From: Palleronia salina
Lineage (GTDB): Bacteria; Pseudomonadota; Alphaproteobacteria; Rhodobacterales; Rhodobacteraceae
Direction of reading: 5' to 3'
Length of the DNA: 64,000 nt
Assembly (NCBI RefSeq): GCF_900141995.1
Contig: NZ_FQZA01000007.1
Span: 106,133 to 170,132, forward strand
Shown here: positions 48,976 through 57,542 of the stretch, piece after piece
Numbering within the stretch: position 1 is the first letter of the stretch
Layout: every line of letters starts with the position of its first letter
The notes under the pieces: generated by a model
What the model saw: only the letters and a program-made list of their open reading frames with translations
Told to the model about the DNA's origin: nothing
The model's database searches: none
Program-made: the position numbers and the translations under genes

Positions 48976-49932
48976 ATGTCATACATGAAGACGATGCTGG
49001 CCGGGTGCACGGCCCTGACCGTCCTCGCCACGGGCGCCATGGCGCAGGACGGCGAGACGCGGGTGATCGGCGTGTCGATCCCGGCGGCGACCCATGGCTG
49101 GGCCGGCGGCATGAACTTCCACGCGCAGGAAACGGTCGAGCGGCTGGAAGAGGTCTATCCGAACCTCGACTTCGTGCTCGCGACCGCGTCGGATCCGGGC
49201 AAGCAGGTCAACGATATCGAGGACATGGTCGCAACGCGCAACATCGACGCGCTGGTCGTGCTGCCCTTCGAATCCGATCCGCTGACCCCGCCGGTCCAGG
49301 CCGTGGCCGAAAGCGGCGCCTGGGTCACCGTCGTCGACCGTGGCCTGTCGGTCGAGGGGATCGAGGATCTTTACGTCGCCGGCGACAACCCCGGCTTCGG
49401 CCGCGTCTCGGGTGAATACATGGTCTCGCAGATGCCCGACGGCGGGAATATCGTGGTGCTGCGCGGCATTCCCACGACCATCGACAACGAGCGTGTCGAG
49501 GGCTTCCAGTCCGCGATCGAGGGGTCGGGGATCGAGATCATCGACATGGAGCACGGCAACTGGAACCGCGACGACAGCTTCAACGTGATGCAGGACTTCC
49601 TGTCCAAGCATGACCAGATCGACGCGGTCTGGGCCTCCGACGACGACATGGCCGTGGGCGTGCTGGCCGCCATCGACGCAGCGGGCCGCGAGGACATCCA
49701 GTTCGTGCTCGGCGGTGCCGGCATGAAGGAGATGGTGCAGCGGGTCATGGAGGGCGACGATATGATCCCCGCCGACGTGACCTACCCGCCGTCGATGATC
49801 GCCACGGCGATCGAGATGACGGCCGTGGGCATGACGTCGAACGCGCCGGTGTCGGGCACGTTCACCATCGGCTCGGTCCTGATCACCCAGGAGAACGCCG
49901 AGCAGTTCTACTACCCCGACAGCCCGTTCTGA
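48976..49932 (+). CDS. sugar ABC transporter periplasmic binding protein (RbsB-like)
   Basis: A 318-residue family 4 periplasmic binding protein. AGGGAGGA precedes the ATG at 48976. The signal peptide ends near residue 23 (TGAMAQ). The core shows IGVSIPAATHGWAGGMNF, AVWASDDDMAVGVLAAID and TYPPSMIATAIEMTAVGM. The ligand is a monosaccharide, plausibly xylose or a related pentose given xylA. It closes the operon; a stable hairpin follows. Confidence 0.88.
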   Translation: MSYMKTMLAGCTALTVLATGAMAQDGETRVIGVSIPAATHGWAGGMNFHAQETVERLEEVYPNLDFVLATASDPGKQVNDIEDMVATRNIDALVVLPFESDPLTPPVQAVAESGAWVTVVDRGLSVEGIEDLYVAGDNPGFGRVSGEYMVSQMPDGGNIVVLRGIPTTIDNERVEGFQSAIEGSGIEIIDMEHGNWNRDDSFNVMQDFLSKHDQIDAVWASDDDMAVGVLAAIDAAGREDIQFVLGGAGMKEMVQRVMEGDDMIPADVTYPPSMIATAIEMTAVGMTSNAPVSGTFTIGSVLITQENAEQFYYPDSPF

Positions 49933-49939
49933 GGCGGAC

Positions 49940-49965
49940 CGGGCGGGCCCAGGCCCGCCCGTTTC
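49940..49965 (+). terminator. hairpin terminator at the end of the sugar island
   Basis: Perfect 10-bp stem CGGGCGGGCC (49940-49949) with GGCCCGCCCG (49952-49961), short loop, then TTTCT. Stability is high but the U-tract is short. Confidence 0.6.
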
Positions 49966-50168
49966 TGGCGCGACTTTGCCAATCTGCCCTGGCTTCGCGC
50001 GGCGGTAGAGACGGCATCTCGAACCATCGCGTTCGACACGTCCGGGGCGCGGCTCGGTTCGTCCGACAGCGGCGGGTGAGCATACCCGGTTGACATGGCA
50101 GGCGCGAGCCTCCGTTCTTTCCGGTAGGGACCGGCGCGATCCGGTGCCCCGAGACCGAAAGAGATCCC

Positions 50169-50879
50169 ATGTCACCCAGCGCGAAACAGAAGAACCGGAC
50201 CGACCTGATCTGCGTGGCCCTGCGGTCCGCGATCCTCGAGCGGGCCCTTTTGCCGGGGATGAAACTGCCCGAGGATTCCCTGGGCGAGCGTTTCGGCGCC
50301 AGCCGCACGATCATCCGCCAGGCGCTGGAGCGTCTCGCGGTCGAGGGCCTGGTGGAACTGCGGCACAATCGCGGTGCGGCCGTCGCCCAGCCCAGCCTGG
50401 AAGAGGCGCGGGACCTGTTCGAGCTGCGCGCCCAGGTCGAGGACCTCGTCATCGCGCGGCTCGCCAAGGGTCTGACCGCCCAGCAGGAAGCCGCGCTCAA
50501 CGATCACATCGCCCGCGAGGACGAGGCGAGCGCCGGGCCATCGGCCATCTCGATCCGGCTCGCGACCGAGTTCCATATCCTGATGGCCGAGCTCACCGGC
50601 AGCCCGGTCCTGATCCGCTACGTGAACGAGATCGGCTATCGCTGCGGTTTCACCCTGTCGCAATTCTCCCGGCCCCACTCGACCCATTGCGGCATCCAGG
50701 AACATCGCGACATCGTCGCCGCGCTGAAGTCCGGCGACGTGGCCGAAGCCCAGCGCATCGCGCGGCTGCATCTCGACCAGGTCGCCGCGCGGGCGCAGTT
50801 CAACGGGGCCGACATCAACGGGTTTTCGCATCTCGATGCGCTGGAACCCTATGCCAGCACGGTGCGCGAAAAGGGCTGA
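50169..50879 (+). CDS. GntR-family regulator with FCD ligand domain
   Basis: A 236-residue protein. A winged helix at about 12-75 (GMKLPEDSLGERFGASRTII, RQALERLAVEGLVEL) is followed by an all-helical FCD domain whose likely metal ligands are in EFHILMAELTGSP, CGIQEHRDIV and RLHLDQV. Start ATG at 50169. It faces the NTF2-like gene tail to tail. Two TGCATGC palindromes in the promoter region further on are candidate sites, so it probably controls the importer/deaminase operon starting at 51537, or the sugar genes upstream. Confidence 0.88.
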   Translation: MSPSAKQKNRTDLICVALRSAILERALLPGMKLPEDSLGERFGASRTIIRQALERLAVEGLVELRHNRGAAVAQPSLEEARDLFELRAQVEDLVIARLAKGLTAQQEAALNDHIAREDEASAGPSAISIRLATEFHILMAELTGSPVLIRYVNEIGYRCGFTLSQFSRPHSTHCGIQEHRDIVAALKSGDVAEAQRIARLHLDQVAARAQFNGADINGFSHLDALEPYASTVREKG

Positions 50880-50888
50880 CGCCGCGCG

Positions 50889-51311
50889 CTAGGCCTCGAT
50901 GCCGCGGGCGGTCAGGATCCGTTCGGCGCTGTCGTTCCAGACGTCCATCTTCACGATCTTGCCGTTCTCGACGACGAAACGGTCCACGTAGCGGTTGCCT
51001 TCGAACGGCGTTCCGTCGGGCCATTCGCCGTAAAGATAGCCCGTGGAATAGACCACCGTGCCCTCGGCCCCCTGCGCCACGTCGAACTGGCGCATGTCCT
51101 TCTTCACCCAGGCATAGCGCATCGCATTGAAGCCCGTGGGGCCGGAGGGATGATGAAAGACCCGGCCACCGGTGAAGGTGATGACGACACCTTCGGCCAT
51201 GTATGTCGCGGCGCGCTCGGGGTCGGGTTTCATCGAGGCTTCGAGGTAATCGTGCACGATCCGGGCCTCGTCGGGCAGGGCGTCGTAGTCGGTCACAAGG
51301 GGGGCGGGCAT
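50889..51311 (-). CDS. NTF2-like/SnoaL-fold small protein
   Basis: 140 residues from the ATG at 51311 (MPAPLVTDYDALPDEARIV), preceded by AAGGAGAAAG on the minus strand. A cone-shaped NTF2-like fold is suggested by HDYLEASMKPDPERAATYMA and NRYVDRFVVENGKIVKMDVW. Proteins of this fold include isomerases, hydrolases and binding proteins. It is divergent from the importer operon and shares its promoter region. An open frame further upstream is ignored because it lacks a ribosome site. Confidence 0.75.
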   Translation of the reverse strand: MPAPLVTDYDALPDEARIVHDYLEASMKPDPERAATYMAEGVVITFTGGRVFHHPSGPTGFNAMRYAWVKKDMRQFDVAQGAEGTVVYSTGYLYGEWPDGTPFEGNRYVDRFVVENGKIVKMDVWNDSAERILTARGIEA

Positions 51312-51365
51312 GGCTTTCTCCTTCGTTGCGGCGATTCGAGACGTGCCACAAATCCGGCGCCGCGC

Positions 51366-51407
51366 AATCTGCATGCGATAAATAAATACAAAAATTGCAT
51401 GCAATTT
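51366..51407. promoter_or_regulatory. paired TGCATGC palindromes in a divergent promoter
   Basis: A perfect 16-bp palindrome AAATTGCATGCAATTT (51392-51407) and a second TGCATGC core (51370-51376), 26 bases apart, inside the A/T-rich part of the gap between the NTF2-like gene and the importer operon. The form resembles GntR/FCD operators. Binding by the regulator at 50169 is inferred. Confidence 0.5.
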
Positions 51408-51536
51408 GCCCGATCTTTGGGCAGAGCCGGGGGCCACGCGGGAAAAGGTCCCGTTTCGTGCTTCGCTTCTTTTGACAGCGCCGCCCGGTCTCGCGCCTCT
51501 GGTTGCATCACCTGGTCCTGCTCACGGAGACACACG

Positions 51537-52709
51537 ATGCCCAACCGCTTCCCGCTCACCCGCCGCCTGATGATCGCGGGGGCCGCCGCGCTGTCGCTCA
51601 GCACGGCCATTCCGGCCTTCGCGCAAGAGGATCCGATCAAGATCGGCCTGGTCGCCGCCCTCTCGGGGCAATCCGCCAAGTCGGGCGAGGCCATCACGCG
51701 CGGCATCACGCTGGCGCTGGACAAGATCAACGCCGAGGGCGGCGTGCTGGGCCGCGAGCTCGAGCTGGTCAGCCGCGACGACGAAAGCAACCCGGGCAAG
51801 GGCCTGATCGCCGCGCGCCAACTGGTGCAGCGCGAAGGCGTCGCCGCGATGATCGGCGGTCTGGATACGCCCGTGTCGCTGGCCATCGTGCCCTTCGCGA
51901 ACGACGCGCAGGTGCCCTTCATTGGCCCCTGGGCCGCGGGCACGCCCATCACCAAGAACGGCGCCGAGGAGAATTACGTCTTCCGCGTCTCGGCCGTGGA
52001 TGAATTCGTCGACGAGGCGATCACCGAGTACCTGGTCACGGAATACGGCTCGGAAAAGCCGGGCATGATCCTTATCAACAACCCCTGGGGCGAGTCCAAC
52101 GAGGCCGGGCTGACCAAGGCGCTGGAAAAGCGCGGCATGGAACATGCCGGCATCGAGAAGTTCGAATCGAACGACGTGGACGTGGTGCCGCAACTGACGC
52201 GCCTGCGGGAAAACGGTGCGGACGGCCTGTTCCTCGTGGCCAACGTCGCCCCCTCGGCGCAGGTGGTGAAGTCGCTCGATCGCATGGGCTGGGACGTGCC
52301 GATCGCGTCGCACTGGGGTCCCGCCGGCGGCCGCTTCACCGAGCTGGCCGGCCCCTCGGGCGAAAAGGTTCATTTCATCCAGACCTTCCTCTTCACCGAC
52401 CCCGAGCATCCGCTCTTCGTCGAGTTGCAGGAGAAGTTTCCCGAGATCGAAAGCCTGGCCGACGTGACGCCCGCCACCGGCATCGCCAACGCCTATGACG
52501 CGACGCTGCTGCTGGCCGCGGCCATCGAGAAGGCGGGCTCGACCGAGGGTCCGGCGATCCGCGAGGCCATGTACGAGATCGAGGGCGTCGAGGGCGTCAT
52601 CAAGACCTACGACAAGCCGTTCACGCCGGACGACCAGGACGCCCTGGGGCCGCAGGATTACATCTTCGCCAATTTCGTCGAGGGCGAGATCGTCCCGCTC
52701 GAAGACTGA
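51537..52709 (+). CDS. branched-chain-amino-acid-type ABC transporter binding protein
   Basis: 390 residues with signal peptide MPNRFPLTRRLMIAGAAALS running to PAFAQ near residue 31. The ATG at 51537 was chosen from a longer frame because it gives the signal sequence. The mature part is a LivJ-like type I periplasmic binding protein (IKIGLVAALSGQSAKSGEAI, ASHWGPAGGRFTELAGPSG). Such proteins bind amino acids, but in this superfamily also ureas, amides and heterocycles. A cytosine-deaminase-like gene ends the operon, so the ligand may be a nucleobase-like compound; this is inference. Confidence 0.88.
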   Translation: MPNRFPLTRRLMIAGAAALSLSTAIPAFAQEDPIKIGLVAALSGQSAKSGEAITRGITLALDKINAEGGVLGRELELVSRDDESNPGKGLIAARQLVQREGVAAMIGGLDTPVSLAIVPFANDAQVPFIGPWAAGTPITKNGAEENYVFRVSAVDEFVDEAITEYLVTEYGSEKPGMILINNPWGESNEAGLTKALEKRGMEHAGIEKFESNDVDVVPQLTRLRENGADGLFLVANVAPSAQVVKSLDRMGWDVPIASHWGPAGGRFTELAGPSGEKVHFIQTFLFTDPEHPLFVELQEKFPEIESLADVTPATGIANAYDATLLLAAAIEKAGSTEGPAIREAMYEIEGVEGVIKTYDKPFTPDDQDALGPQDYIFANFVEGEIVPLED

Positions 52710-52717
52710 GCGCACGC

Positions 52718-52750
52718 GCGGCGGCCCGGGCTTTCCCGCCGGGCCGCCGC
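52718..52750 (+). other. intercistronic GC hairpin after the binding-protein gene
   Basis: Perfect 12-bp stem GCGGCGGCCCGG (52718-52729) with CCGGGCCGCCGC (52739-52750), no U-tract. Probably limits readthrough or stabilises the upstream message, so that binding protein exceeds permease. Confidence 0.5.
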
Positions 52751-52813
52751 TGACATATTCCCGGCCTAGGCGCCGGGATCCCTTTCCCTGATGGCCACAG
52801 CCCGGAGCGCCAG

Positions 52814-53689
52814 ATGACCCTTTTCGTGACCGCCCTCGTGACCGGAATCGGCCTCGGGGCGATGTATGGCCTGATCGCGCTGGGCTTCCAGATCACCTAT
52901 TCCGTCTGTTCGCGCGTGAATTTCGCGCGAGGCTCGATGGTCATGCTCGGGGCCGTCCTTGGCTTCGTGCTGACCGAGCGGGCGGGCCTTCCCGTCATAG
53001 TGGCCTATCCGCTGGCGCTGCTCGGCTGCGCGGTCATGGGGATGGTGGTCGAATTCTGCCTCGTCCGGCCCTTCGCGGTGCGCGGCTCCGAGGCGTGGCT
53101 GATGGCCACGGTCGCGGGCGGCATCCTTCTGGACAACACGGTTCTGTTCACCTTCGGCAACGAGCCGCGCAGCCTGCCGTCGCCGCTGGTCGAGACGAGC
53201 TGGCAGATTCTCGGCACCGGGGTCTATCCGCAACAGCTGCTGATCCCGGTGGTGGCGATCGGGCTGGCCGTGGCGCTCCAGCTTCTGTTCCGCCGCACCC
53301 GCCAGGGGCGTGCGCTGCTGGCGGTGGTGCAGAACCCCGAGGCCGCGCGCCTGATGGGGATCAACACGACCGTGATGATCTCGGGGTCCTTCGCGCTGTC
53401 GGCGATGCTGGCCGGGGTTGCCGGCCTGCTGATCGCGCCGCTTTTCTCGGTGCATTCGGACATGGGCACGCTGTTCGGCATCAAGGCCTTCGCCGTGGCG
53501 ATCCTGGGCGGCATGACGTCGGCCTCGGGCGTGATGCTCGCGGGCTTCATCTACGGGCTGGTCGAGGCCTTCGTGACGACCTATCTCGGCTCGTCCCACA
53601 CCTACATCCTGACCTTCGCGCTGCTCATCGCGGTGCTCGCCGTGAAGCCCAACGGGCTTTTCGGCCAGGCGGCCCTGCGGAAGGTCTGA
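52814..53689 (+). CDS. livH: branched-chain-type ABC transporter permease LivH
   Basis: A 291-residue protein with about eight membrane segments. GIGLGAMYGLIALGFQITYS at the N-terminus and KAFAVAILGGMTSASGVMLA near residue 225 are the LivH signature. Four bases separate it from the fused transporter gene, so they are translated together. Confidence 0.9.
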   Translation: MTLFVTALVTGIGLGAMYGLIALGFQITYSVCSRVNFARGSMVMLGAVLGFVLTERAGLPVIVAYPLALLGCAVMGMVVEFCLVRPFAVRGSEAWLMATVAGGILLDNTVLFTFGNEPRSLPSPLVETSWQILGTGVYPQQLLIPVVAIGLAVALQLLFRRTRQGRALLAVVQNPEAARLMGINTTVMISGSFALSAMLAGVAGLLIAPLFSVHSDMGTLFGIKAFAVAILGGMTSASGVMLAGFIYGLVEAFVTTYLGSSHTYILTFALLIAVLAVKPNGLFGQAALRKV

Positions 53690-53693
53690 TCCC

Positions 53694-56219
53694 ATGAAAT
53701 TGCTTCTCCGGACCCGCACCCTCGACCTGACAATCCTCGCCCTCACGGTGGCGGCGATCCTGTCGCTGGGCGCGGTCGGCGGCTACACGCAGTTCGTGAT
53801 CGGTCTCGTCGCGATCTGGACGATCCTCTGCGTCGGCCTCAACGTGCTGTTCGGGCTGACGGGACTCGTGTCGCTCGGGCAGGTGGGCTTCTTCGCCATC
53901 GGCGCCTATGCCCACGCGATCCTGATGCAGGCGGGGGTGAGCTTCTGGCTGGCGCTGCCGTTGGCGACCGCCCTGTCGGCGGTCGTGGGCGCGCTGCTCG
54001 CCGTGCCGGCGGTCCGGATGGCCGGGCCGTTCCTGGCCATGGTGACCATCGCGTTCGCCTTCATCGTCGAGCACCTCGCCATCGAGTGGCGCAGCCTGAC
54101 CGGCGGACAGAACGGGCTCATGGGCTTCGACATGCCCGGGATCTTCGGGTTCACCTTCGGCGAGACCGAGCTGATAGTCCTCGCCATCGGTCTCGCCGGG
54201 CTTTCCCTCCTGGCCTATCGCGCGCTGGCCGCGAGCGGGTGGGGCATGGCGATGGCCGCGCTGCGCGACCAGGAAGTCGCGGCAGGCTCGCTCGGCTTCG
54301 ACCCGTTCGTCACGAAACTCACCGCCTTCGCCATCGCGGCCGGCGCGGCCGGTCTGGCGGGCGGGCTGTTCGCAACGCTGATGCAATTCATCGCGCCTTC
54401 GAACTTCATGCTGTCGCAATCCATCCTGTTCCTCTTCGCGGTCATCCTGGGCGGGGCGGGCACCGTGCTGGGGCCGCTGGCGGGGGCCGCGATCGTGGTC
54501 TTCCTGCCCGAGATGCTGTCCGGCCTTGCCGAGTACCGGCTGCTGTTCTTCGGCGCGCTCCTGGTGGCGGTTCTGCTGATCGCGCCGCGGGGGCTGGTGG
54601 GCACGGTGGCGGCCTTCCTGCCGCGCTCGTCCGACAAGACGCCGCCCGCGCCGCGGGACACGGTGCTCGACTTCATCCGACCCGACACCACGGGCGGGCT
54701 GAAGGTCGAGGGCCTGGGCATTACGTTCGGCGGGCTGAAGGCCGTCCACGGCGCCACCTTCGACGCGAAACCGGGCGAGGTCACCGCCATCATCGGCCCC
54801 AACGGGGCGGGCAAGACCACGCTGCTGAACATGGTCTCGGGCTTCTACGTGCCCGGCGCCGGCCGCATCGAGACGGCCGGGCAGGACGTCGCCGGCTGGT
54901 CGATGCACGCCACCGCCCGGCTGGGCGTGGCGCGGACCTACCAGGCCACGCGCCTGTTCGGCGCGCTCAGCGCCGAGGACAACGTGATCGCGGGCCTGCC
55001 GCGTGGCCGCCCCGGGGCGCCGTTCTCGGCGCTGGCGACCACCGAAACCCGGGCGCTGGCGCGCGGTCTTCTGGCGCTGGTGGGGTACGCCGGCGATCCC
55101 GGCACGCCGGCCGATGATCTGCCGCACGTGGACCGCCGGCTGGTCGAGGTCGCCCGCGCGCTTGCCCTGCGCCCCCACGTCCTGCTGCTGGACGAGCCCG
55201 CCGCCGGATTGATGCAGGCCGACAAGCGCGCCCTGTCCGAGATCCTGCGCAAACTGGCCGATTGCGGGATCGCCGTGGTGCTGGTCGAGCACGACATGGA
55301 GATGGTCATGGGCATCTCGGACCGGATCTTCGCCATGGACGCGGGCCAGCCCATCGCCTTCGACACGCCCGAGGCCGTGCGCACGAACGAGAAGGTCATC
55401 GCCGCCTACCTGGGCGAGGGCACGCTCGACGCCCCCCCGCGCGAGCTGGACTACGTGCCAGGTGCGATGGACCGGCTCATCACCCGCAAGCTGTGCGCGG
55501 GCTACGGGTCGGCCGATGTGCTGAAAGAGGTCGACCTGCGGGTCGGTCAGGGCGAGCTGGTGGCCCTTCTCGGCGCCAATGGCGCGGGTAAATCGACCTT
55601 CCTCAAGACGCTGTCGGGCCTGATGGCGCCCACCGCCGGCGAGATCATTCTCGAGGACCAGAACATCCAGGGCAGACCCGCGCACCAGATCGTCGAGCGG
55701 GGCCTGGTGCTGGTGCCCGAGGGCCGCCAGGTCTTTCCGGACCTGACCGTGGCGCAGAACATCGAGCTCGGCGCCTACAAGCGCAAGGACCAGCCCGACG
55801 CCTCCGAGCTCGAGGCGATCCTGGCCCGCTTTCCCCGCCTGCGCGAGCGGATGGACAGCCCGGCGGGGCTGTTGTCCGGCGGCGAGCAGCAGATGATGGC
55901 GATTGCCCGCGGTCTCATGGCCAAGCCCCGTCTGCTCCTACTGGACGAGCCGTCGCTCGGCCTTGCACCTGCCATGGTCGAGGAACTTTACGCCATCCTG
56001 GCCGAGCTTCGCGATGACGGCATCACGATCCTGCTGGTGGACCAGATGGCGACGCTGGCCCTGGCCGTGGCCGACCGCGCCTACGTGCTGGAGCAAGGGC
56101 GCGTGGTGGCCCAGGGCTCGGCGGACGAGCTGCTGGGCGACGAGGCGCTGATCGCGGCCTATCTCGGCGGCGGCACGACCGAGCCGGACGAGATCCCGAT
56201 GAAGGAGGTCGTGGCATGA
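53694..56219 (+). CDS. triple-fusion LivM permease - LivG ATPase - LivF ATPase
   Basis: 841 residues. Residues 1 to about 310 are a LivM permease (LVSLGQVGFFAIGAYAHAIL, AALRDQEVAAGSLGFDPFVT). Residues about 332-575 are a LivG ATPase with Walker A GPNGAGKTT near 368 and Walker B HVLLLDEPAAGL. Its signature segment near 476 reads LPHVDRRLVEVARAL instead of LSxGxQ. Residues about 594-830 are a LivF ATPase with Walker A GANGAGKST near 628 and a normal LSGGEQQMMAIARGL near 727. These three parts are usually separate proteins. There is no stop or frameshift between them. The stop overlaps the deaminase-like gene by four bases. Confidence 0.92.
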   Translation: MKLLLRTRTLDLTILALTVAAILSLGAVGGYTQFVIGLVAIWTILCVGLNVLFGLTGLVSLGQVGFFAIGAYAHAILMQAGVSFWLALPLATALSAVVGALLAVPAVRMAGPFLAMVTIAFAFIVEHLAIEWRSLTGGQNGLMGFDMPGIFGFTFGETELIVLAIGLAGLSLLAYRALAASGWGMAMAALRDQEVAAGSLGFDPFVTKLTAFAIAAGAAGLAGGLFATLMQFIAPSNFMLSQSILFLFAVILGGAGTVLGPLAGAAIVVFLPEMLSGLAEYRLLFFGALLVAVLLIAPRGLVGTVAAFLPRSSDKTPPAPRDTVLDFIRPDTTGGLKVEGLGITFGGLKAVHGATFDAKPGEVTAIIGPNGAGKTTLLNMVSGFYVPGAGRIETAGQDVAGWSMHATARLGVARTYQATRLFGALSAEDNVIAGLPRGRPGAPFSALATTETRALARGLLALVGYAGDPGTPADDLPHVDRRLVEVARALALRPHVLLLDEPAAGLMQADKRALSEILRKLADCGIAVVLVEHDMEMVMGISDRIFAMDAGQPIAFDTPEAVRTNEKVIAAYLGEGTLDAPPRELDYVPGAMDRLITRKLCAGYGSADVLKEVDLRVGQGELVALLGANGAGKSTFLKTLSGLMAPTAGEIILEDQNIQGRPAHQIVERGLVLVPEGRQVFPDLTVAQNIELGAYKRKDQPDASELEAILARFPRLRERMDSPAGLLSGGEQQMMAIARGLMAKPRLLLLDEPSLGLAPAMVEELYAILAELRDDGITILLVDQMATLALAVADRAYVLEQGRVVAQGSADELLGDEALIAAYLGGGTTEPDEIPMKEVVA

Positions 56220-57469
56220 CGCTGGATCTCGTGATCCGCAACGCGATCCTGGAAGACGGCGGTGCGCCCCGGGACATCGGCATCCTGAACGGACGGATCG
56301 CGACGATCGCGGCGCATGTCGCCACCGACGCCCCGGCCCTGGACGCGAAGGGCGGGCTGGTCATCGCCGGGTTCGCCGACAGCCACCTGCACCTGGACAA
56401 GTCGTGTCTCATGGACCGCGCCGCAAACCCCTCGGGCACGCTCAAGGGCGCCATTGACGCGGTCAGCAACGCCAAGCGCGATTTCACCGCCGCGGATGTT
56501 TACGCCCGCGGGGCGCGCGTGTTGGACAAGGCCATCGGACAGGGCACGACGCTCATCCGCACGCAGGTCGAGATCGACCCGGGCGTGGGGCTGGCCGGGT
56601 TCGAGGCCGTGCGCCGGCTCAAGGCGGACTATGCGTGGGGCGTGGATCTTCAGATCTGCGTGTTTCCACAGGAAGGGCTGCTGAATTACCCGGGGACCGA
56701 GGCGCTTCTGCGCGAGGCACTGGACCAGGGCGCTGATCTGCTGGGCGGCTGTCCCTACACCGACACCGATCCCGAGGGTCAGATCAAGCGCCTCTTCGCC
56801 ATGGCGCGGGAGTATGACGTCGATCTCGACTTCCACCTCGATTTCGACCTCGACACGAGCTGGCGGCACCTCGACTGGGTCGCGCGCGAGGCCATCGCCC
56901 ACGGCATGCAGGGCCGCGTCGCGATCGGCCACGTCACCAAGCTCTCGATGCTTCCGCACGGGCAGCTGGCCGACACCATCGCCCTGATGCGGGACGCCGG
57001 TATCGCCCTGACCGTGCTGCCCGCCACCGACCTGTTCATGACCGGGCGCGATCACGATTGCGGCGTGCCGCGCGGCGTGGCCCCGGCCCACCGGTTCCAC
57101 GAGGCCGGTCTTTGCTGCACCGTCGCCACCAACAACGTCCTGAACCCGTTCACGCCCTACGGCGACTGCTCGCTTCCGCGCATGGCGAACCTGTTCGCCA
57201 ATGTCGCCCAGCTGGGCAGCCGCGAGGCGCTGACAGGTTGCTTCGCCATGGTGACGGACGAACCCTTCCGTCTATTGGGCCGCGACCCGGTGCTGCGCGA
57301 GGGGGCGCCCGCCGACCTGGTGGCCCTGCCATGCTCCAGCCGCGCCGATGCGGTGGCCGAGATCGGGCGGCCGATCTGGGGCGTGAAGAACGGGGCGCTC
57401 AGCTTCGAGGCGCTACAGCCGCGCTTGCTCCGGCCCGATATGCGGTGCCCGACTGCGCTGGCCGGGTGA
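56216..57469 (+). CDS. cytosine-deaminase-like amidohydrolase
   Basis: A 417-residue metal-dependent amidohydrolase of the CodA/N-isopropylammelide class. FADSHLHLDKSCLMDRA near residue 58 gives the HxH metal pair, DFHLDFDLDTSW near 203 and AIGHVTKLSMLP near 240 supply further ligands, and CTVATNNVLNPFTPYGDCSL lies near 302. Many CodA-like enzymes have Asp at a similar place with the sequence SDN; here it reads ATNN followed by FTPYGD, so substrate specificity is uncertain. The gene is translationally coupled to the importer, so it probably deaminates or hydrolyses the imported compound. Confidence 0.82.
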   Translation: MTLDLVIRNAILEDGGAPRDIGILNGRIATIAAHVATDAPALDAKGGLVIAGFADSHLHLDKSCLMDRAANPSGTLKGAIDAVSNAKRDFTAADVYARGARVLDKAIGQGTTLIRTQVEIDPGVGLAGFEAVRRLKADYAWGVDLQICVFPQEGLLNYPGTEALLREALDQGADLLGGCPYTDTDPEGQIKRLFAMAREYDVDLDFHLDFDLDTSWRHLDWVAREAIAHGMQGRVAIGHVTKLSMLPHGQLADTIALMRDAGIALTVLPATDLFMTGRDHDCGVPRGVAPAHRFHEAGLCCTVATNNVLNPFTPYGDCSLPRMANLFANVAQLGSREALTGCFAMVTDEPFRLLGRDPVLREGAPADLVALPCSSRADAVAEIGRPIWGVKNGALSFEALQPRLLRPDMRCPTALAG

Positions 57470-57542
57470 TCCCCGGGCAAGCGGTCGTCCCGAGAAATGC
57501 GGGCCACAGGTGATATCCGTCCGACCGGAGCCGCGCGCGCGT

